Below are positions 34,161-43,132 of a stretch of DNA of 64,000 bases, piece after piece. The translations under genes and the position numbers were made by a program. The stretch comes from Eubacterium sulci ATCC 35585. GTDB taxonomy: Bacteria; Bacillota; Clostridia; Peptostreptococcales; Anaerovoracaceae. The notes under the pieces were generated by a model. It was not told the DNA's origin, searched no databases, and was given only the letters and a program-made list of their open reading frames with translations. The stretch spans positions 806,001 to 870,000 of the forward strand of contig CP012068.1 in NCBI GenBank assembly GCA_001189495.1. The letters run 5' to 3'. Every line of letters starts with the position of its first letter. Position 1 is the first letter of the stretch.

Positions 34161-34829
34161 ATGACTAAAGCTGAAAGACTTGAGCTTGCTATCAAAAGGA
34201 CTGAGGAGCTTAGAAGGCCGGAAATAGAGCTCATGGACAAGGGATATAGTCTAATTGCTGGTGTCGATGAGGTTGGCCGAGGCCCTCTTGCTGGTCCGGT
34301 AGTTGCAGCCGCTTGCATTTTTGATAGAGATGTAGACATAGTTGGTATAGATGACTCCAAGAAACTAAGCGAAAAGAAGAGGGAGCAGTTCTTTGATGAA
34401 ATTAAAGATAAGGCTCTAGCATATGGTATTGGAGAAGCTTCGTGTGAAGTCATCGATGAAATTAATATTTTAGAAGCAACTAAACTTGCCATGAAAAGGG
34501 CGATAGATGAAGCTGATAAAATGCTGGAATCTAAGGGAAGAGATAGGATTCAAATTGTAATCTTTGACGCTGTAAAGATCAATGATTTAAAGAAGGAACA
34601 AATGTCGGTAATCAAAGGTGATCAGACATATTTCTCTGTTGCAGCAGCATCTATTCTTGCAAAGGTAACGAGAGATAATTTGATGAAGGAATATGACAAA
34701 GTTTATCCTGAATACGGATTTGCATCCAATAAGGGATATGGAACAAAGGCTCATTATGAGGGAATCAAGAAGGCTGGAATTACAGAAATCCATAGAAAAA
34801 GCTTTCTAAAAAATCTCGATACACACTAA
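34161..34829 (+). CDS. rnhB: Ribonuclease HII
   Basis: 222-residue RNase HII that removes ribonucleotides from DNA and RNA of hybrids. The active-site signature is AGVDEVGRGPLAGPVVAA, with further acidic residues in FDAVKIND and VTRDNLMKEYD. The N-terminal helical extension of about 30 residues is common in Firmicutes. A terminator follows 17 bases downstream. Confidence 0.96.
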   Translation: MTKAERLELAIKRTEELRRPEIELMDKGYSLIAGVDEVGRGPLAGPVVAAACIFDRDVDIVGIDDSKKLSEKKREQFFDEIKDKALAYGIGEASCEVIDEINILEATKLAMKRAIDEADKMLESKGRDRIQIVIFDAVKINDLKKEQMSVIKGDQTYFSVAAASILAKVTRDNLMKEYDKVYPEYGFASNKGYGTKAHYEGIKKAGITEIHRKSFLKNLDTH

Positions 34830-34846
34830 ATATAAGATTTATACGG

Positions 34847-34880
34847 ACCGGGTGCATTTAATTATGCATCCGGTTTTGTG
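34847..34880 (+). terminator. Terminator after rnhB
   Basis: ACCGGGTGCAT / ATGCATCCGGT stem (one G-T pair, 6-base loop) followed by T-rich DNA. Confidence 0.85.
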
Positions 34881-34909
34881 TGTTTTTTTGAGAAATTTTT
34901 CGAAGTCGT

Positions 34910-34957
34910 TTGACATCAAATTTAAATAGCATTATACTTGTATACAGGTCTACAAGT
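34910..34957 (+). promoter_or_regulatory. Promoter and putative GntR operator of the citrate operon
   Basis: TTGACA (34910-34915), 17-bp spacer, TATACT (34933-34938). An inverted repeat ACTTGTA-N8-TACAAGT (34936-34957) covers the end of the -10 box and the expected transcription start. The TTGTATACA-like half-site fits GntR/FadR-type operators. Because a GntR gene is the second gene of this operon, autoregulation is likely. Confidence 0.65.
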
Positions 34958-34990
34958 ATAATAAACTACGGACGAAATGGAGAAGAAACT

Positions 34991-36358
34991 ATGTTAAAGC
35001 TTTCTAAAAAAAGTAATCTGCTCGAGCAGAAAAACTATAAATATTCACTTCAGGATGTTAAGAACCCTAATTTATATAGAGATATGTACAGCTATGATCA
35101 GGTGCCGAAGGTTGTGTTTAACCACAGAAGAGTACCGATGAACATGCCTGATGATATTTGGATTACTGATACTTCCTTTAGAGATGGACAACAATCCATG
35201 GCTCCGTATACAGTTAATCAGACTGTTGACTTGTATAAGCTGCTAAATAAACTAGGTGGACCTTTTGGGCTTATTAGACAGTCAGAGTTCTTTATCTACA
35301 CCAAGAAAGATAGAGAAGCTGTGGAAAAATGCATGAGTCTCGACCTTAAGTTCCCGGAGATTACAACTTGGATAAGAGCTAATAAAGAAGATTTTAAGCT
35401 TGTTAAGAGCATGGGAATCAAAGAAACAGGAATTTTAGTTTCATGTAGTGATTATCATATCTTTAAGAAGATGAATATGACCAGAGCTCAGGCCATAGAT
35501 TACTATATTGGAACGATAAGGGATGCTTTTGATGCGGGAGTTGTACCTAGGTGCCATCTTGAGGATATAACAAGAGCGGACTTTTATGGATTTGTAGTAC
35601 CTTTTGTAAATAGGCTAATGGAGCTATCTGAGGAGGCGGAAATTCCTGTCAAAATTAGAGCCTGTGATACTATGGGATACGGCGTTCCATATCCAGGAGT
35701 AGCTCTTCCAAGATCAGTACCAGGCTTGATATATGGACTTCAACATTACTCCAATGTGCCTAGTGACCTTCTTGAGTGGCATGGACATAATGACTTCTAT
35801 AAAGCCGTTGTAAATGCCTCATGTGCGTGGATGTATGGAGCTTCGGCAGTAAACTGCTCATTGCTTGGAATAGGAGAGAGAACCGGTAACATTCCCCTAG
35901 AAGCAATGGTGTTTGAATATGCAAGTCTCAGGGGCTCTCTTGACGGAATGGATCCTCATGCAATAACAGAGATTGCTGATTATTTTAAAGCAGAGATGAA
36001 ATATGATATTCCACCAATGACACCTTTTGTTGGAGAAAATTTCAATGTAACAAGAGCGGGAATACATGCTGACGGTCTAATGAAGGATGAAGAAATATAT
36101 AATATTTTCAATACGAGAGAAATTCTTGGCAGAGAGCCGGGAGTCACAATAAGCAAGACTTCAGGGCTTGCAGGCATTGCCTACTGGATTAATCAGCACT
36201 ATAAACTCACTGGTGATGATATTGTTAATAAGGACCATCCCCTAGTTATCAAGCTAAAGGATTGGGTAGATGAGATATATTCTGATAATAGAACCATAAG
36301 TATTTCTACAGTTGAGCTGGAAGAGAAGATAAAGGAGCTTGAAGATGATAGAGTATAA
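34991..36358 (+). CDS. Re-type citrate synthase (DRE-TIM metallolyase family)
   Basis: 455-residue enzyme of the isopropylmalate/homocitrate synthase family. ITDTSFRDGQQS carries the DxxxRDG metal/active-site motif, EWHGHNDFYKAVVNA the metal HxH motif. The sequence resembles the Re-citrate synthase known in Clostridium kluyveri and relatives, and the operon partners are aconitase and isocitrate dehydrogenase, so the product should be citrate from oxaloacetate and acetyl-CoA. Homocitrate synthase is the alternative but fits the neighbours less well. Start is ATG 34991; an in-frame TTG at 34910 coincides with the -35 box and cannot be translated. Confidence 0.85.
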   Translation: MLKLSKKSNLLEQKNYKYSLQDVKNPNLYRDMYSYDQVPKVVFNHRRVPMNMPDDIWITDTSFRDGQQSMAPYTVNQTVDLYKLLNKLGGPFGLIRQSEFFIYTKKDREAVEKCMSLDLKFPEITTWIRANKEDFKLVKSMGIKETGILVSCSDYHIFKKMNMTRAQAIDYYIGTIRDAFDAGVVPRCHLEDITRADFYGFVVPFVNRLMELSEEAEIPVKIRACDTMGYGVPYPGVALPRSVPGLIYGLQHYSNVPSDLLEWHGHNDFYKAVVNASCAWMYGASAVNCSLLGIGERTGNIPLEAMVFEYASLRGSLDGMDPHAITEIADYFKAEMKYDIPPMTPFVGENFNVTRAGIHADGLMKDEEIYNIFNTREILGREPGVTISKTSGLAGIAYWINQHYKLTGDDIVNKDHPLVIKLKDWVDEIYSDNRTISISTVELEEKIKELEDDRV

Positions 36359-37019
36359 GAGCGTTTCGCTAGCTAATCAAGTATTTGAGGCCTTGCAGAG
36401 CGCGATTCTAAGAGGTGAATTTGAATATGGAGAGCTTGTTAGCGAAAAAAAATTAGCCGAAAAGCTAGGTGTTAGCAGAACTCCTGTAAGAGAAGCTATG
36501 ACAAGACTATCTCAGGATAGACTCATAAAGGACACGGTTAACGGCAGTATAATTCTAGGAATACAGCCAAAGGATCTTAGGGATCTAATAATCATAAAGC
36601 AAAGAATCGAGCCACTTATTGCAGTTTCACTCACCGAAAATATGACAGAAAAAGAGCTAAATAGGCTCAAGGATATAGTGGATCAGCAGGAGTTCTATAG
36701 CAGTAAAGACGACTATGAGAAGGTGATGCGACTTGATACGGAATTTCATGATGCAATGTATCAGATAAGCGGTAGCATCGTTTTTGAGACTGTGCTATCT
36801 CAAGTACACCATAAACTTTTGAAGTATAGACTTGCATCGCTAAAGGATGAGAAGAGAATAAGAGAATCGACAGGAGAGCATAAACTCATAGTTTCCGCGC
36901 TTTCAGAAGGTAATGCATCAAAGGTAGAGGAACTACTTCTTCTCCATGTTGACCATGCATATAATAGCATAATGAAAGGAGCAACAGATGGGACTGACAA
37001 TAGCAGAGAAGATAATTAA
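36345..37019 (+). CDS. GntR/FadR-family regulator of the citrate operon
   Basis: 224-residue transcription factor. The N-terminal winged helix (about 5-70) has ILRGEFEYGELVSEKKLAEK followed by LGVSRTPVREAM. The C-terminal FCD ligand domain shows Asp and His positions (LDTEFHDAM, TGEHKLI, HVDHAY) that could coordinate a metal and a small organic acid such as citrate. Start ATG 36345 is 7 bases after AAGGAG and overlaps the upstream synthase. The predicted target is the palindrome at 34936-34957. The ligand is inferred. Confidence 0.9.
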   Translation: MIEYKSVSLANQVFEALQSAILRGEFEYGELVSEKKLAEKLGVSRTPVREAMTRLSQDRLIKDTVNGSIILGIQPKDLRDLIIIKQRIEPLIAVSLTENMTEKELNRLKDIVDQQEFYSSKDDYEKVMRLDTEFHDAMYQISGSIVFETVLSQVHHKLLKYRLASLKDEKRIRESTGEHKLIVSALSEGNASKVEELLLLHVDHAYNSIMKGATDGTDNSREDN

Positions 37020-38934
37020 GGAACACCTAGTTTCTGGTGAAATGAAATGTGGCGAGGAAATAGGTCTAAGAATAGATCAAACTTTGACCCAGGATGCTAC
37101 AGGAACCATGGCATATTTAGAGTTTGAAACAATGGAAATTCCAAGCGTAAGAACAGATCTTTCCATTGCATATATAGATCATAATACACTGCAGTCGGGC
37201 TTTGAGAATGCAGATGACCACAGATTTATTCAGTCAGCAGCAGCAAAATATGGACTATATTTTTCTAGACCAGGAAACGGAATCTGCCATCAGGTTCATC
37301 TCGAGCGATTTGCTGTTCCAGGAAAGACTTTGATTGGTTCAGATAGCCATACTCCAACTTGTGGAGGAATGGGAATGCTAGCAATGGGTGCAGGAGGTAT
37401 GGATGTCGCAGTGGCCATGGGCGGAGGTGCATATCATATCACCATGCCTAAAATGTACAAGGTCAACCTCACAGGAAAGCTCAGACCTTTTGTAAGTGCA
37501 AAAGATATAAGCTTAGAAATACTAAGAATTCTCACTGTTAAAGGTGGAGTAGGTGCCATCATAGAATGGGGCGGAGAAGGCATCAAAACACTATCGGTTC
37601 CAGAAAGAGCAACCATAACAAATATGGGAGCAGAGCTTGGTGCCACAACTTCCATATTCCCTTCAGATGAAGTAACAAGAGAGTTCCTGAAAGCACAGGG
37701 AAGAGAGGATGTATTTAGACCCCTAAAAAGCGATGAAGACGCTAGGTATGATAAGCTTATAGATATTGATTTATCAAAGTTAGAGCCACTTATTGCATGT
37801 CCTCACAGCCCTGATAATATCAAGAAGGTTTCGGAGCTAGCAGGAACTGAAGTTAATCAGGTTTGTGTTGGCTCGTGCACAAATTCAAGTCTATTTGATA
37901 TGCTTAAGATATCTAGCATATTGTCTGGTAAAACTGTTGACAGTAGAGTCAGCATGTCCGTTTCACCAGGATCAAAGCAGGTACTCATGCAGCTTTCAGA
38001 ATCTGGTGCATTAACTGATATACTAGCTTCAGGTGCAAGACTTTTGGAATGTGCCTGTGGTCCATGTATAGGAATGGGCTTCTCACCAAATTCATCAGGC
38101 ATAAGCCTAAGAACATTTAACCGTAACTTTGAGGGAAGAAGTGGTACTGCTGATGCCAAGGTATTTCTTGTATCACCTGAAACTGCTGCAATATCAGCAA
38201 TAAAGGGTGTAATTACAAATCCGATGGATATGGCAGATGATACAAATTTATATAAAGCATACATGAATGTAGTAGTCCCAGATGAATTCAAGGTTGACGA
38301 TAGTTCAATTATTGCGCCACTAGAAGAAGAAAAAAGGCTCAATTTTGAAATCCTCAGGGGCCCTAATATTAAGCCATTACCAGTTAGCAAACCACTTAGT
38401 GATGAGATAGAGGCAGAGCTTGTTATTAAGCTTGGGAATAATATAACTACCGACCATATAATGCCTGCAGGATCAAAGATTTTACCCTATAGGTCAAATA
38501 TTCCATATCTATCAAAATTCTGCTTTGAAACCTGTGACAAGAAGTTTCCTGAAAGAGCAATTAAGGCGGGCGAGGGAATTATTCTCGGAGGAGAAAACTA
38601 TGGACAGGGATCATCAAGAGAGCATGCAGCCCTTGTACCCCTTTATCTTGGTATTAGAGCAGTAATAGCAAAGAGCTTTGCAAGAATTCATATGGCTAAT
38701 TTGATTAATGTTGGAATACTGCCGTTGACCCTAGAAAACAGGGAAGATTACAAGGAAATTGAGCAAGGTGATAAGCTAGTCCTCAAAGGTGTAATGAATG
38801 GCCTTAAATCAGGATGCTTCTCTTTGATAGATGAAAGAACTGGCAAGAAATACACACTTTCTGGTGATTTTACAGAAAGACAAAAGGACATTCTGCTTGC
38901 CGGTGGACTTCTTAAATACATAGCTAGGAGGTAG
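36988..38934 (+). CDS. Aconitate hydratase
   Basis: 648-residue aconitase converting citrate to isocitrate. The [4Fe-4S] cysteines are in VGSCTNSS and CACGPCIG, with GSDSHTPTCGG near the N-terminus and the swivel domain marker GENYGQGSSREHAALVP near the C-terminus. The shorter length compared with AcnA/AcnB (about 900 residues) matches the mitochondrial or Aquifex-type aconitases used in anaerobes. AAGGAG precedes ATG 36988, which overlaps the GntR gene by 32 bases, so expression is coupled. Confidence 0.93.
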   Translation: MGLTIAEKIIKEHLVSGEMKCGEEIGLRIDQTLTQDATGTMAYLEFETMEIPSVRTDLSIAYIDHNTLQSGFENADDHRFIQSAAAKYGLYFSRPGNGICHQVHLERFAVPGKTLIGSDSHTPTCGGMGMLAMGAGGMDVAVAMGGGAYHITMPKMYKVNLTGKLRPFVSAKDISLEILRILTVKGGVGAIIEWGGEGIKTLSVPERATITNMGAELGATTSIFPSDEVTREFLKAQGREDVFRPLKSDEDARYDKLIDIDLSKLEPLIACPHSPDNIKKVSELAGTEVNQVCVGSCTNSSLFDMLKISSILSGKTVDSRVSMSVSPGSKQVLMQLSESGALTDILASGARLLECACGPCIGMGFSPNSSGISLRTFNRNFEGRSGTADAKVFLVSPETAAISAIKGVITNPMDMADDTNLYKAYMNVVVPDEFKVDDSSIIAPLEEEKRLNFEILRGPNIKPLPVSKPLSDEIEAELVIKLGNNITTDHIMPAGSKILPYRSNIPYLSKFCFETCDKKFPERAIKAGEGIILGGENYGQGSSREHAALVPLYLGIRAVIAKSFARIHMANLINVGILPLTLENREDYKEIEQGDKLVLKGVMNGLKSGCFSLIDERTGKKYTLSGDFTERQKDILLAGGLLKYIARR

Positions 38935-38938
38935 ATGT

Positions 38939-40090
38939 ATGTCAAAGAATGATAGTATTAATAAAGATATCAAGCTAGAAATAGAAAAAGCTTGCGAGCA
39001 CCTAAAAGAACTTTTTGAAGAGCAATATCAGAGAGCTGTAAGGATAGATAGTCCTGGTAAATCAAGATATAAAAATAATGAAGCTATTGTAATTGGAATT
39101 GCCTATGGAGATGGTATAGGGCCAATAATAACTAGCGAAGCTGAAAGACTACTTAAGGTGATTTTGGCAGGTGAGCTTGAGCGCGGAGAAGTAAAACTTA
39201 AAAAAATTGAAGGTCTTACAATTGAGAATCGTATGGAAAAAGGGGAGGCAGTACCAAAAGATGTTCTAGAAGAAATCAAGACTTGTGATGTATTCCTAAA
39301 GGGTCCTACAACGACTCCTAAGGGTGATGGCCTTGAAAGTGCCAATGTTGCCCTCAGAAGAGAGCTAGATCTTTATGCAAATGTAAGACCGATTAAGGAC
39401 GAAGGGAAAAAAATCGATTGGACCTTCTTTAGAGAAAACACTGAGGGAGAGTATGTACTCGGAAGTAAAGGATGCTTGATTAATGGTGAGGATGCCTCGC
39501 TCGCTGTAGATTTTAAGATTACAACGGAATCCGGAACGAGAAGAATAGCAAAGGCAGCTATGGATTTTGCTAGAAAGGCTGGAAAGCGCAAGATTGCGAT
39601 TGTAACTAAGGCAAACATAATGAAAAAGACTGATGGTATGTTCACAAGAGTGTGTCATGAAGTTGGAGCTGATTACCCCGAGCTTGAACTTAAAGATTGG
39701 TATATCGATATCATGGCCGCAAATCTAATAAACATGAGCATAAGGTCTGATTTTGAAGTATTTATTTTGCCTAATCTATACGGAGATATCATTACTGATG
39801 AAGCTGCACAAATTCAAGGTGGAGTAGGCACGGCTGGATCAGCAAATATTGGAAGTGAGTATGCTATGTTTGAAGCTGTGCATGGTTCGGCACCATTTCT
39901 TATTGAGATGGGAATTGCTGAATATGCAAATCCTACTAGTATTTTTACAGCAGTTTGCATGATGCTTACGCATATAGGTTATACTGAAAAAGCTGATCAT
40001 CTAAGAAGTGCACTTGAGAAGGCTATTAGAGTTAGACCAGATGAAATCAAAGCAAGTGTGTTTACAGATATAGTACTTGAGAATATGTAA
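38939..40090 (+). CDS. Isocitrate/isopropylmalate dehydrogenase family, probably isocitrate dehydrogenase
   Basis: 383-residue oxidative decarboxylase. An unusual polar N-terminal extension of about 45 residues precedes the Rossmann-like core starting IVIGIAYGDGIGP. The substrate-binding SANVALRRELDLYANVRP, the metal-binding Asp in NLYGDIITDEAAQ, and the cofactor loop EAVHGSAP are all visible. Its place after citrate synthase and aconitase argues for isocitrate to 2-oxoglutarate. The cofactor (NAD or NADP) cannot be read safely. AGGAGG precedes ATG 38939. It closes the operon before a bidirectional terminator. Confidence 0.9.
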   Translation: MSKNDSINKDIKLEIEKACEHLKELFEEQYQRAVRIDSPGKSRYKNNEAIVIGIAYGDGIGPIITSEAERLLKVILAGELERGEVKLKKIEGLTIENRMEKGEAVPKDVLEEIKTCDVFLKGPTTTPKGDGLESANVALRRELDLYANVRPIKDEGKKIDWTFFRENTEGEYVLGSKGCLINGEDASLAVDFKITTESGTRRIAKAAMDFARKAGKRKIAIVTKANIMKKTDGMFTRVCHEVGADYPELELKDWYIDIMAANLINMSIRSDFEVFILPNLYGDIITDEAAQIQGGVGTAGSANIGSEYAMFEAVHGSAPFLIEMGIAEYANPTSIFTAVCMMLTHIGYTEKADHLRSALEKAIRVRPDEIKASVFTDIVLENM

Positions 40091-40091
40091 A

Positions 40092-40122
40092 AAAATGCAG
40101 CAGATTTAGTCTGCTGCATTTT
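40092..40122. terminator. Bidirectional terminator
   Basis: AAAATGCAGCAGA / TCTGCTGCATTTT, perfect 13-bp stem with a 5-base loop, T on one strand and A on the other. It serves the citrate operon (+) and the surface acylation operon (-). Confidence 0.9.
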
Positions 40123-41286
40123 CTATTTTGTGCTTATATCCTTTGATGCGCTAATCATCATGTCTAATGAATTGTCATTAAAGAATGTATTTGCGTTATA
40201 CAAGAAAAGTATGTCTGTTATGCCATTTGCTTTAATGATTTCGCTGATATCATCAAAGAAGTATCTTGGGTCTATGACTATAATCTCCCTATAATCCTGC
40301 GATAGGAATGGGATGAAGCTATTGGCATAGGAGTCTTTGATGAGAAGAAGTTTTCGCTGTGAGCTTACAGGCGTTTTAATTGAGTAAATTGGGTGGTTGC
40401 TTCCACCAAATACTGTATATGTATCCTTCTTCTTGAGGTTATTTAGCTTATAGAACTCGGTTGTCTTCTCCTTTGTATCAGAGTAGAAGATAACGCTGTT
40501 CTTGTAATTTTGACCTTCTTTAGGAAGGTAAATCTTTATCATATCGTTAAGTCCGTTGGTGAAGCCACTCTTAGATGCTAGTGTTCCACGGAAGTCGTTT
40601 TTGACCGCTAGGGCATCATACTTTATATTGCTATTCAGTTTATTCTTCTTAGCAAAGTCTTGATATGCTAGATATGCGCCATCCGTTGTCCAGTGATGGT
40701 CCGTATGATAATAGAGCTCAATTTTTTCCTTATTCTTTTTGAACGTAGCTCTGACATCTACTGGGTTAATTCCGATTGACTGTATCTTCTTGAAGAAATC
40801 ATCCATCTGTTTGTTTTGGTCCTCGGTTACTGCAAACAGAGGAAGTTTGTCAGACATTATATTTGCTGCATTTGGAACGAGCATGAAATCCATATTTATG
40901 TTAGGGTAGAGCTGCTTGAGTTTGGCAAGAGAGTTATAATTATTCTCCATCTTTTTGGCGTCAGCCTTGCTTATATTTTCCATCAAATAGTTATCCTTGC
41001 ACATAAATACATTGTTTGATTCAGTGGAACCAAGACTGGTATCAAAAGATGATTTTATTTTGATAAACATATTCCTTAGCATAAACTGATCTGCAGCATA
41101 TGATTCTGCCTTTGTTTCAAATCTTCCGCTAAAAATGCTGCTAATACTTGGCTTTGGCATGGTTTGAAGCAGACGATTTTCCTCAGCAGAAAAATTCTTG
41201 TCTGGCAAGAAAATATTAAAAAACATTACCGCAATCAATATGGCTGGAAATACAAATCCGAATATTTTCGCTGTCTTATGATTCAT
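40123..41286 (-). CDS. DHHW-family (AlgX/SGNH-like) surface acetylation protein
   Basis: 387-residue protein with one N-terminal transmembrane helix (about 8-27) and an extracytoplasmic SGNH-like domain. The YHTDHHWTTDGAYLAYQ segment is the DHHW signature found in AlgX/AlgJ-like O-acetyltransferases; a LLLIKDSYANSF block near the C-terminus provides the Ser and Asp of an SGNH fold. It is the last gene of a four-gene minus-strand operon with an MBOAT acyltransferase, so it probably moves acyl groups onto an exported glycan. The polymer is unknown. Confidence 0.85.
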   Translation of the reverse strand: MNHKTAKIFGFVFPAILIAVMFFNIFLPDKNFSAEENRLLQTMPKPSISSIFSGRFETKAESYAADQFMLRNMFIKIKSSFDTSLGSTESNNVFMCKDNYLMENISKADAKKMENNYNSLAKLKQLYPNINMDFMLVPNAANIMSDKLPLFAVTEDQNKQMDDFFKKIQSIGINPVDVRATFKKNKEKIELYYHTDHHWTTDGAYLAYQDFAKKNKLNSNIKYDALAVKNDFRGTLASKSGFTNGLNDMIKIYLPKEGQNYKNSVIFYSDTKEKTTEFYKLNNLKKKDTYTVFGGSNHPIYSIKTPVSSQRKLLLIKDSYANSFIPFLSQDYREIIVIDPRYFFDDISEIIKANGITDILFLYNANTFFNDNSLDMMISASKDISTK

Positions 41287-41297
41287 CTTTCCTCCAT

Positions 41298-42683
41298 CTA
41301 AAATCTAAAGTATAAAAAAGGATTGTAGGTGCTGAATATCAGGTATGAAACCGAAACCATAAATATAATCAGCAGACTTGCAATCGAAAATGCTGTGCTA
41401 CTCTTACTGAGAAGTGTGTACATCTTGTAAGGTTTTGGATGAGATAGTACGCAGGCAATAACCATCAAAATCAAATTTGACTTTAGTAGGTATAGGAACT
41501 GCATGTTTGCAAATGGTAGCTTGCCTATAAAGAACATGTTACCGATATAGTGCATAGCGCTTGCTAGGTCATCACTAAAGAAAAATACCCAAGCTATTAT
41601 AACTATCAACATAGTAATTATATGCTGAAGGACACTGGGTAGCTTCTCCATACGCTCTGCAAAAAAGTATTTCTCGGCTATCAGGAAAACTCCATAGTAT
41701 AATCCCCAAACGACAAAGTTCCAGCTTGCTCCGTGCCAAAGTCCAGTAAGCGTCCATACTACGAGAAGATTGATTATATGCCTTTTAGCATTTACTCGGT
41801 TACCACCTAGTGGAATATACAGGTATTCCTTAAACCAAGTGCTGAGTGATATATGCCATCTACGCCAAAACTCAGTAACAGATTTAGATATGTATGGGTA
41901 GTTGAAGTTCTCCATAAAATTGAAGCCGAAGACCTTGCCGAGGCCTATTGCCATATCCGAATATCCACTGAAATCAAAGTAGATCTGTAAAGTATAAGCA
42001 ATAGCTCCTAGCCAGTAGGTGAGAACCGATGCATTTGATCCATCCGACAAAATCAAAGTATGTAGAGCACCCATATTGTTTGCAACTATTACTTTTTTTC
42101 CAAGTCCAATTATAAATCTTGCACTTCCTTCACCGATTAGCTCTGGTGAAATCTCCCTGTTATCTAGTTCAGCCGCAATGTCCTTATATTTTACAATAGG
42201 ACCTGCGATAAGCTGAGGAAAGAGCGATAAATATAGCCCAAACTTTAGCGGACTTTTCTGAGGTTCTGTATCACCTCTGTAAACATCTATTATGTACGAC
42301 ATTGCCTGGAAGGTATAAAATGATATACCTATAGGAAGCGGCAATGCTGTGTAGGAGATGTTTGTGCCTAGTAAAGCATTTACGCTGTCAAGTGCAAAAC
42401 CATAGTATTTGAAGAAGGAGAGGATTAACAGATTTACAACAACAGTGAATATCAAAGTTACTTTTTTGCCAATTATTCGTTCCTTCTCTATATCAAGCGC
42501 CATCGCCCAATTAAAGACAATGCTGAATATCATCAAAAATACGTATATTGGCTCGCCCCAAGCATAAAAAAGCAAGCTGGCAGCAAGTAGAACGTAGTTC
42601 TTGTACTTAAAAGGCACAGCGAAGTATAGAATTAATAAAACTGGTAAGAATGTGAACAGAAAGAAGATGCTACTGAACAGCAT
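41298..42683 (-). CDS. MBOAT-family O-acyltransferase (AlgI-like)
   Basis: 461-residue polytopic membrane protein. Many hydrophobic segments are seen, with FWRRWHISLSTWFKEYLYIPLGGNR and the catalytic His region LTGLWHGASWNFVVWGLYYG, as in AlgI and related MBOATs that pass acyl groups across the membrane. It is 11 bases from the DHHW gene and overlaps the DUF4358 gene by 14 bases. Together they form an acyl-transfer system resembling AlgI/AlgX. Confidence 0.95.
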   Translation of the reverse strand: MLFSSIFFLFTFLPVLLILYFAVPFKYKNYVLLAASLLFYAWGEPIYVFLMIFSIVFNWAMALDIEKERIIGKKVTLIFTVVVNLLILSFFKYYGFALDSVNALLGTNISYTALPLPIGISFYTFQAMSYIIDVYRGDTEPQKSPLKFGLYLSLFPQLIAGPIVKYKDIAAELDNREISPELIGEGSARFIIGLGKKVIVANNMGALHTLILSDGSNASVLTYWLGAIAYTLQIYFDFSGYSDMAIGLGKVFGFNFMENFNYPYISKSVTEFWRRWHISLSTWFKEYLYIPLGGNRVNAKRHIINLLVVWTLTGLWHGASWNFVVWGLYYGVFLIAEKYFFAERMEKLPSVLQHIITMLIVIIAWVFFFSDDLASAMHYIGNMFFIGKLPFANMQFLYLLKSNLILMVIACVLSHPKPYKMYTLLSKSSTAFSIASLLIIFMVSVSYLIFSTYNPFLYFRF

Positions 42684-43131
42684 TTCTGAATACCTCCTCT
42701 ATCTTTTGTCCATCATCACCGACATAATACAGTAAATATGTGCCTTTTTGGATGATTAAAGCGTTCTTTAGAGCAGCTACCTGCTTAGGACCATAGCCCT
42801 CAAAAATCTTTAGCTGTGACTGAATCCTCTTATCGACGCTATCTCTGAAGTTATTTAGCTTGTTTCTATCACTTGCTTTTACAATCAAAAGTTCGTCGAC
42901 GCTGAGGGCCTCAGGGCTTTTATAATAAATATATCCTTTAGTGCTAGACGGATCTATCTCAATAAAATGGACTAAATCCTGATCGACGCACTTGTTAAGT
43001 TTCTGCGATTTCAATTCTTTTGCCATAGATTTCTCTATAGATTCAACCGGAACATCCTTAGCACTTTGAATTCTATAGGCGATTCCAAGGAAAGCAACTA
43101 AAATGAGCAGAAAGATTAATTTCTTCTTCAC
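42670..43131 (-). CDS. DUF4358 family protein
   Basis: 153-residue protein with an N-terminal membrane anchor or signal (KKKLIFLLILVAFLGIAY) and a small extracytoplasmic domain. YIYYKSPEALSVDELLIVKA and the terminal LLYYVGDDGQKIEEVF match DUF4358. This family often accompanies MBOAT/SGNH gene clusters in Clostridia. No lipobox is evident. Function is unknown; a structural role in the acylation system is a guess from context. Confidence 0.8.
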   Translation of the reverse strand: MKKKLIFLLILVAFLGIAYRIQSAKDVPVESIEKSMAKELKSQKLNKCVDQDLVHFIEIDPSSTKGYIYYKSPEALSVDELLIVKASDRNKLNNFRDSVDKRIQSQLKIFEGYGPKQVAALKNALIIQKGTYLLYYVGDDGQKIEEVFRNAVQ

Positions 43132-43132
43132 T

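Noticed and set aside
34910..34990. Upstream TTG start for the citrate synthase gene
   Set aside because: It coincides with the -35 box, and the operator lies inside; ATG 34991 is the functional start.
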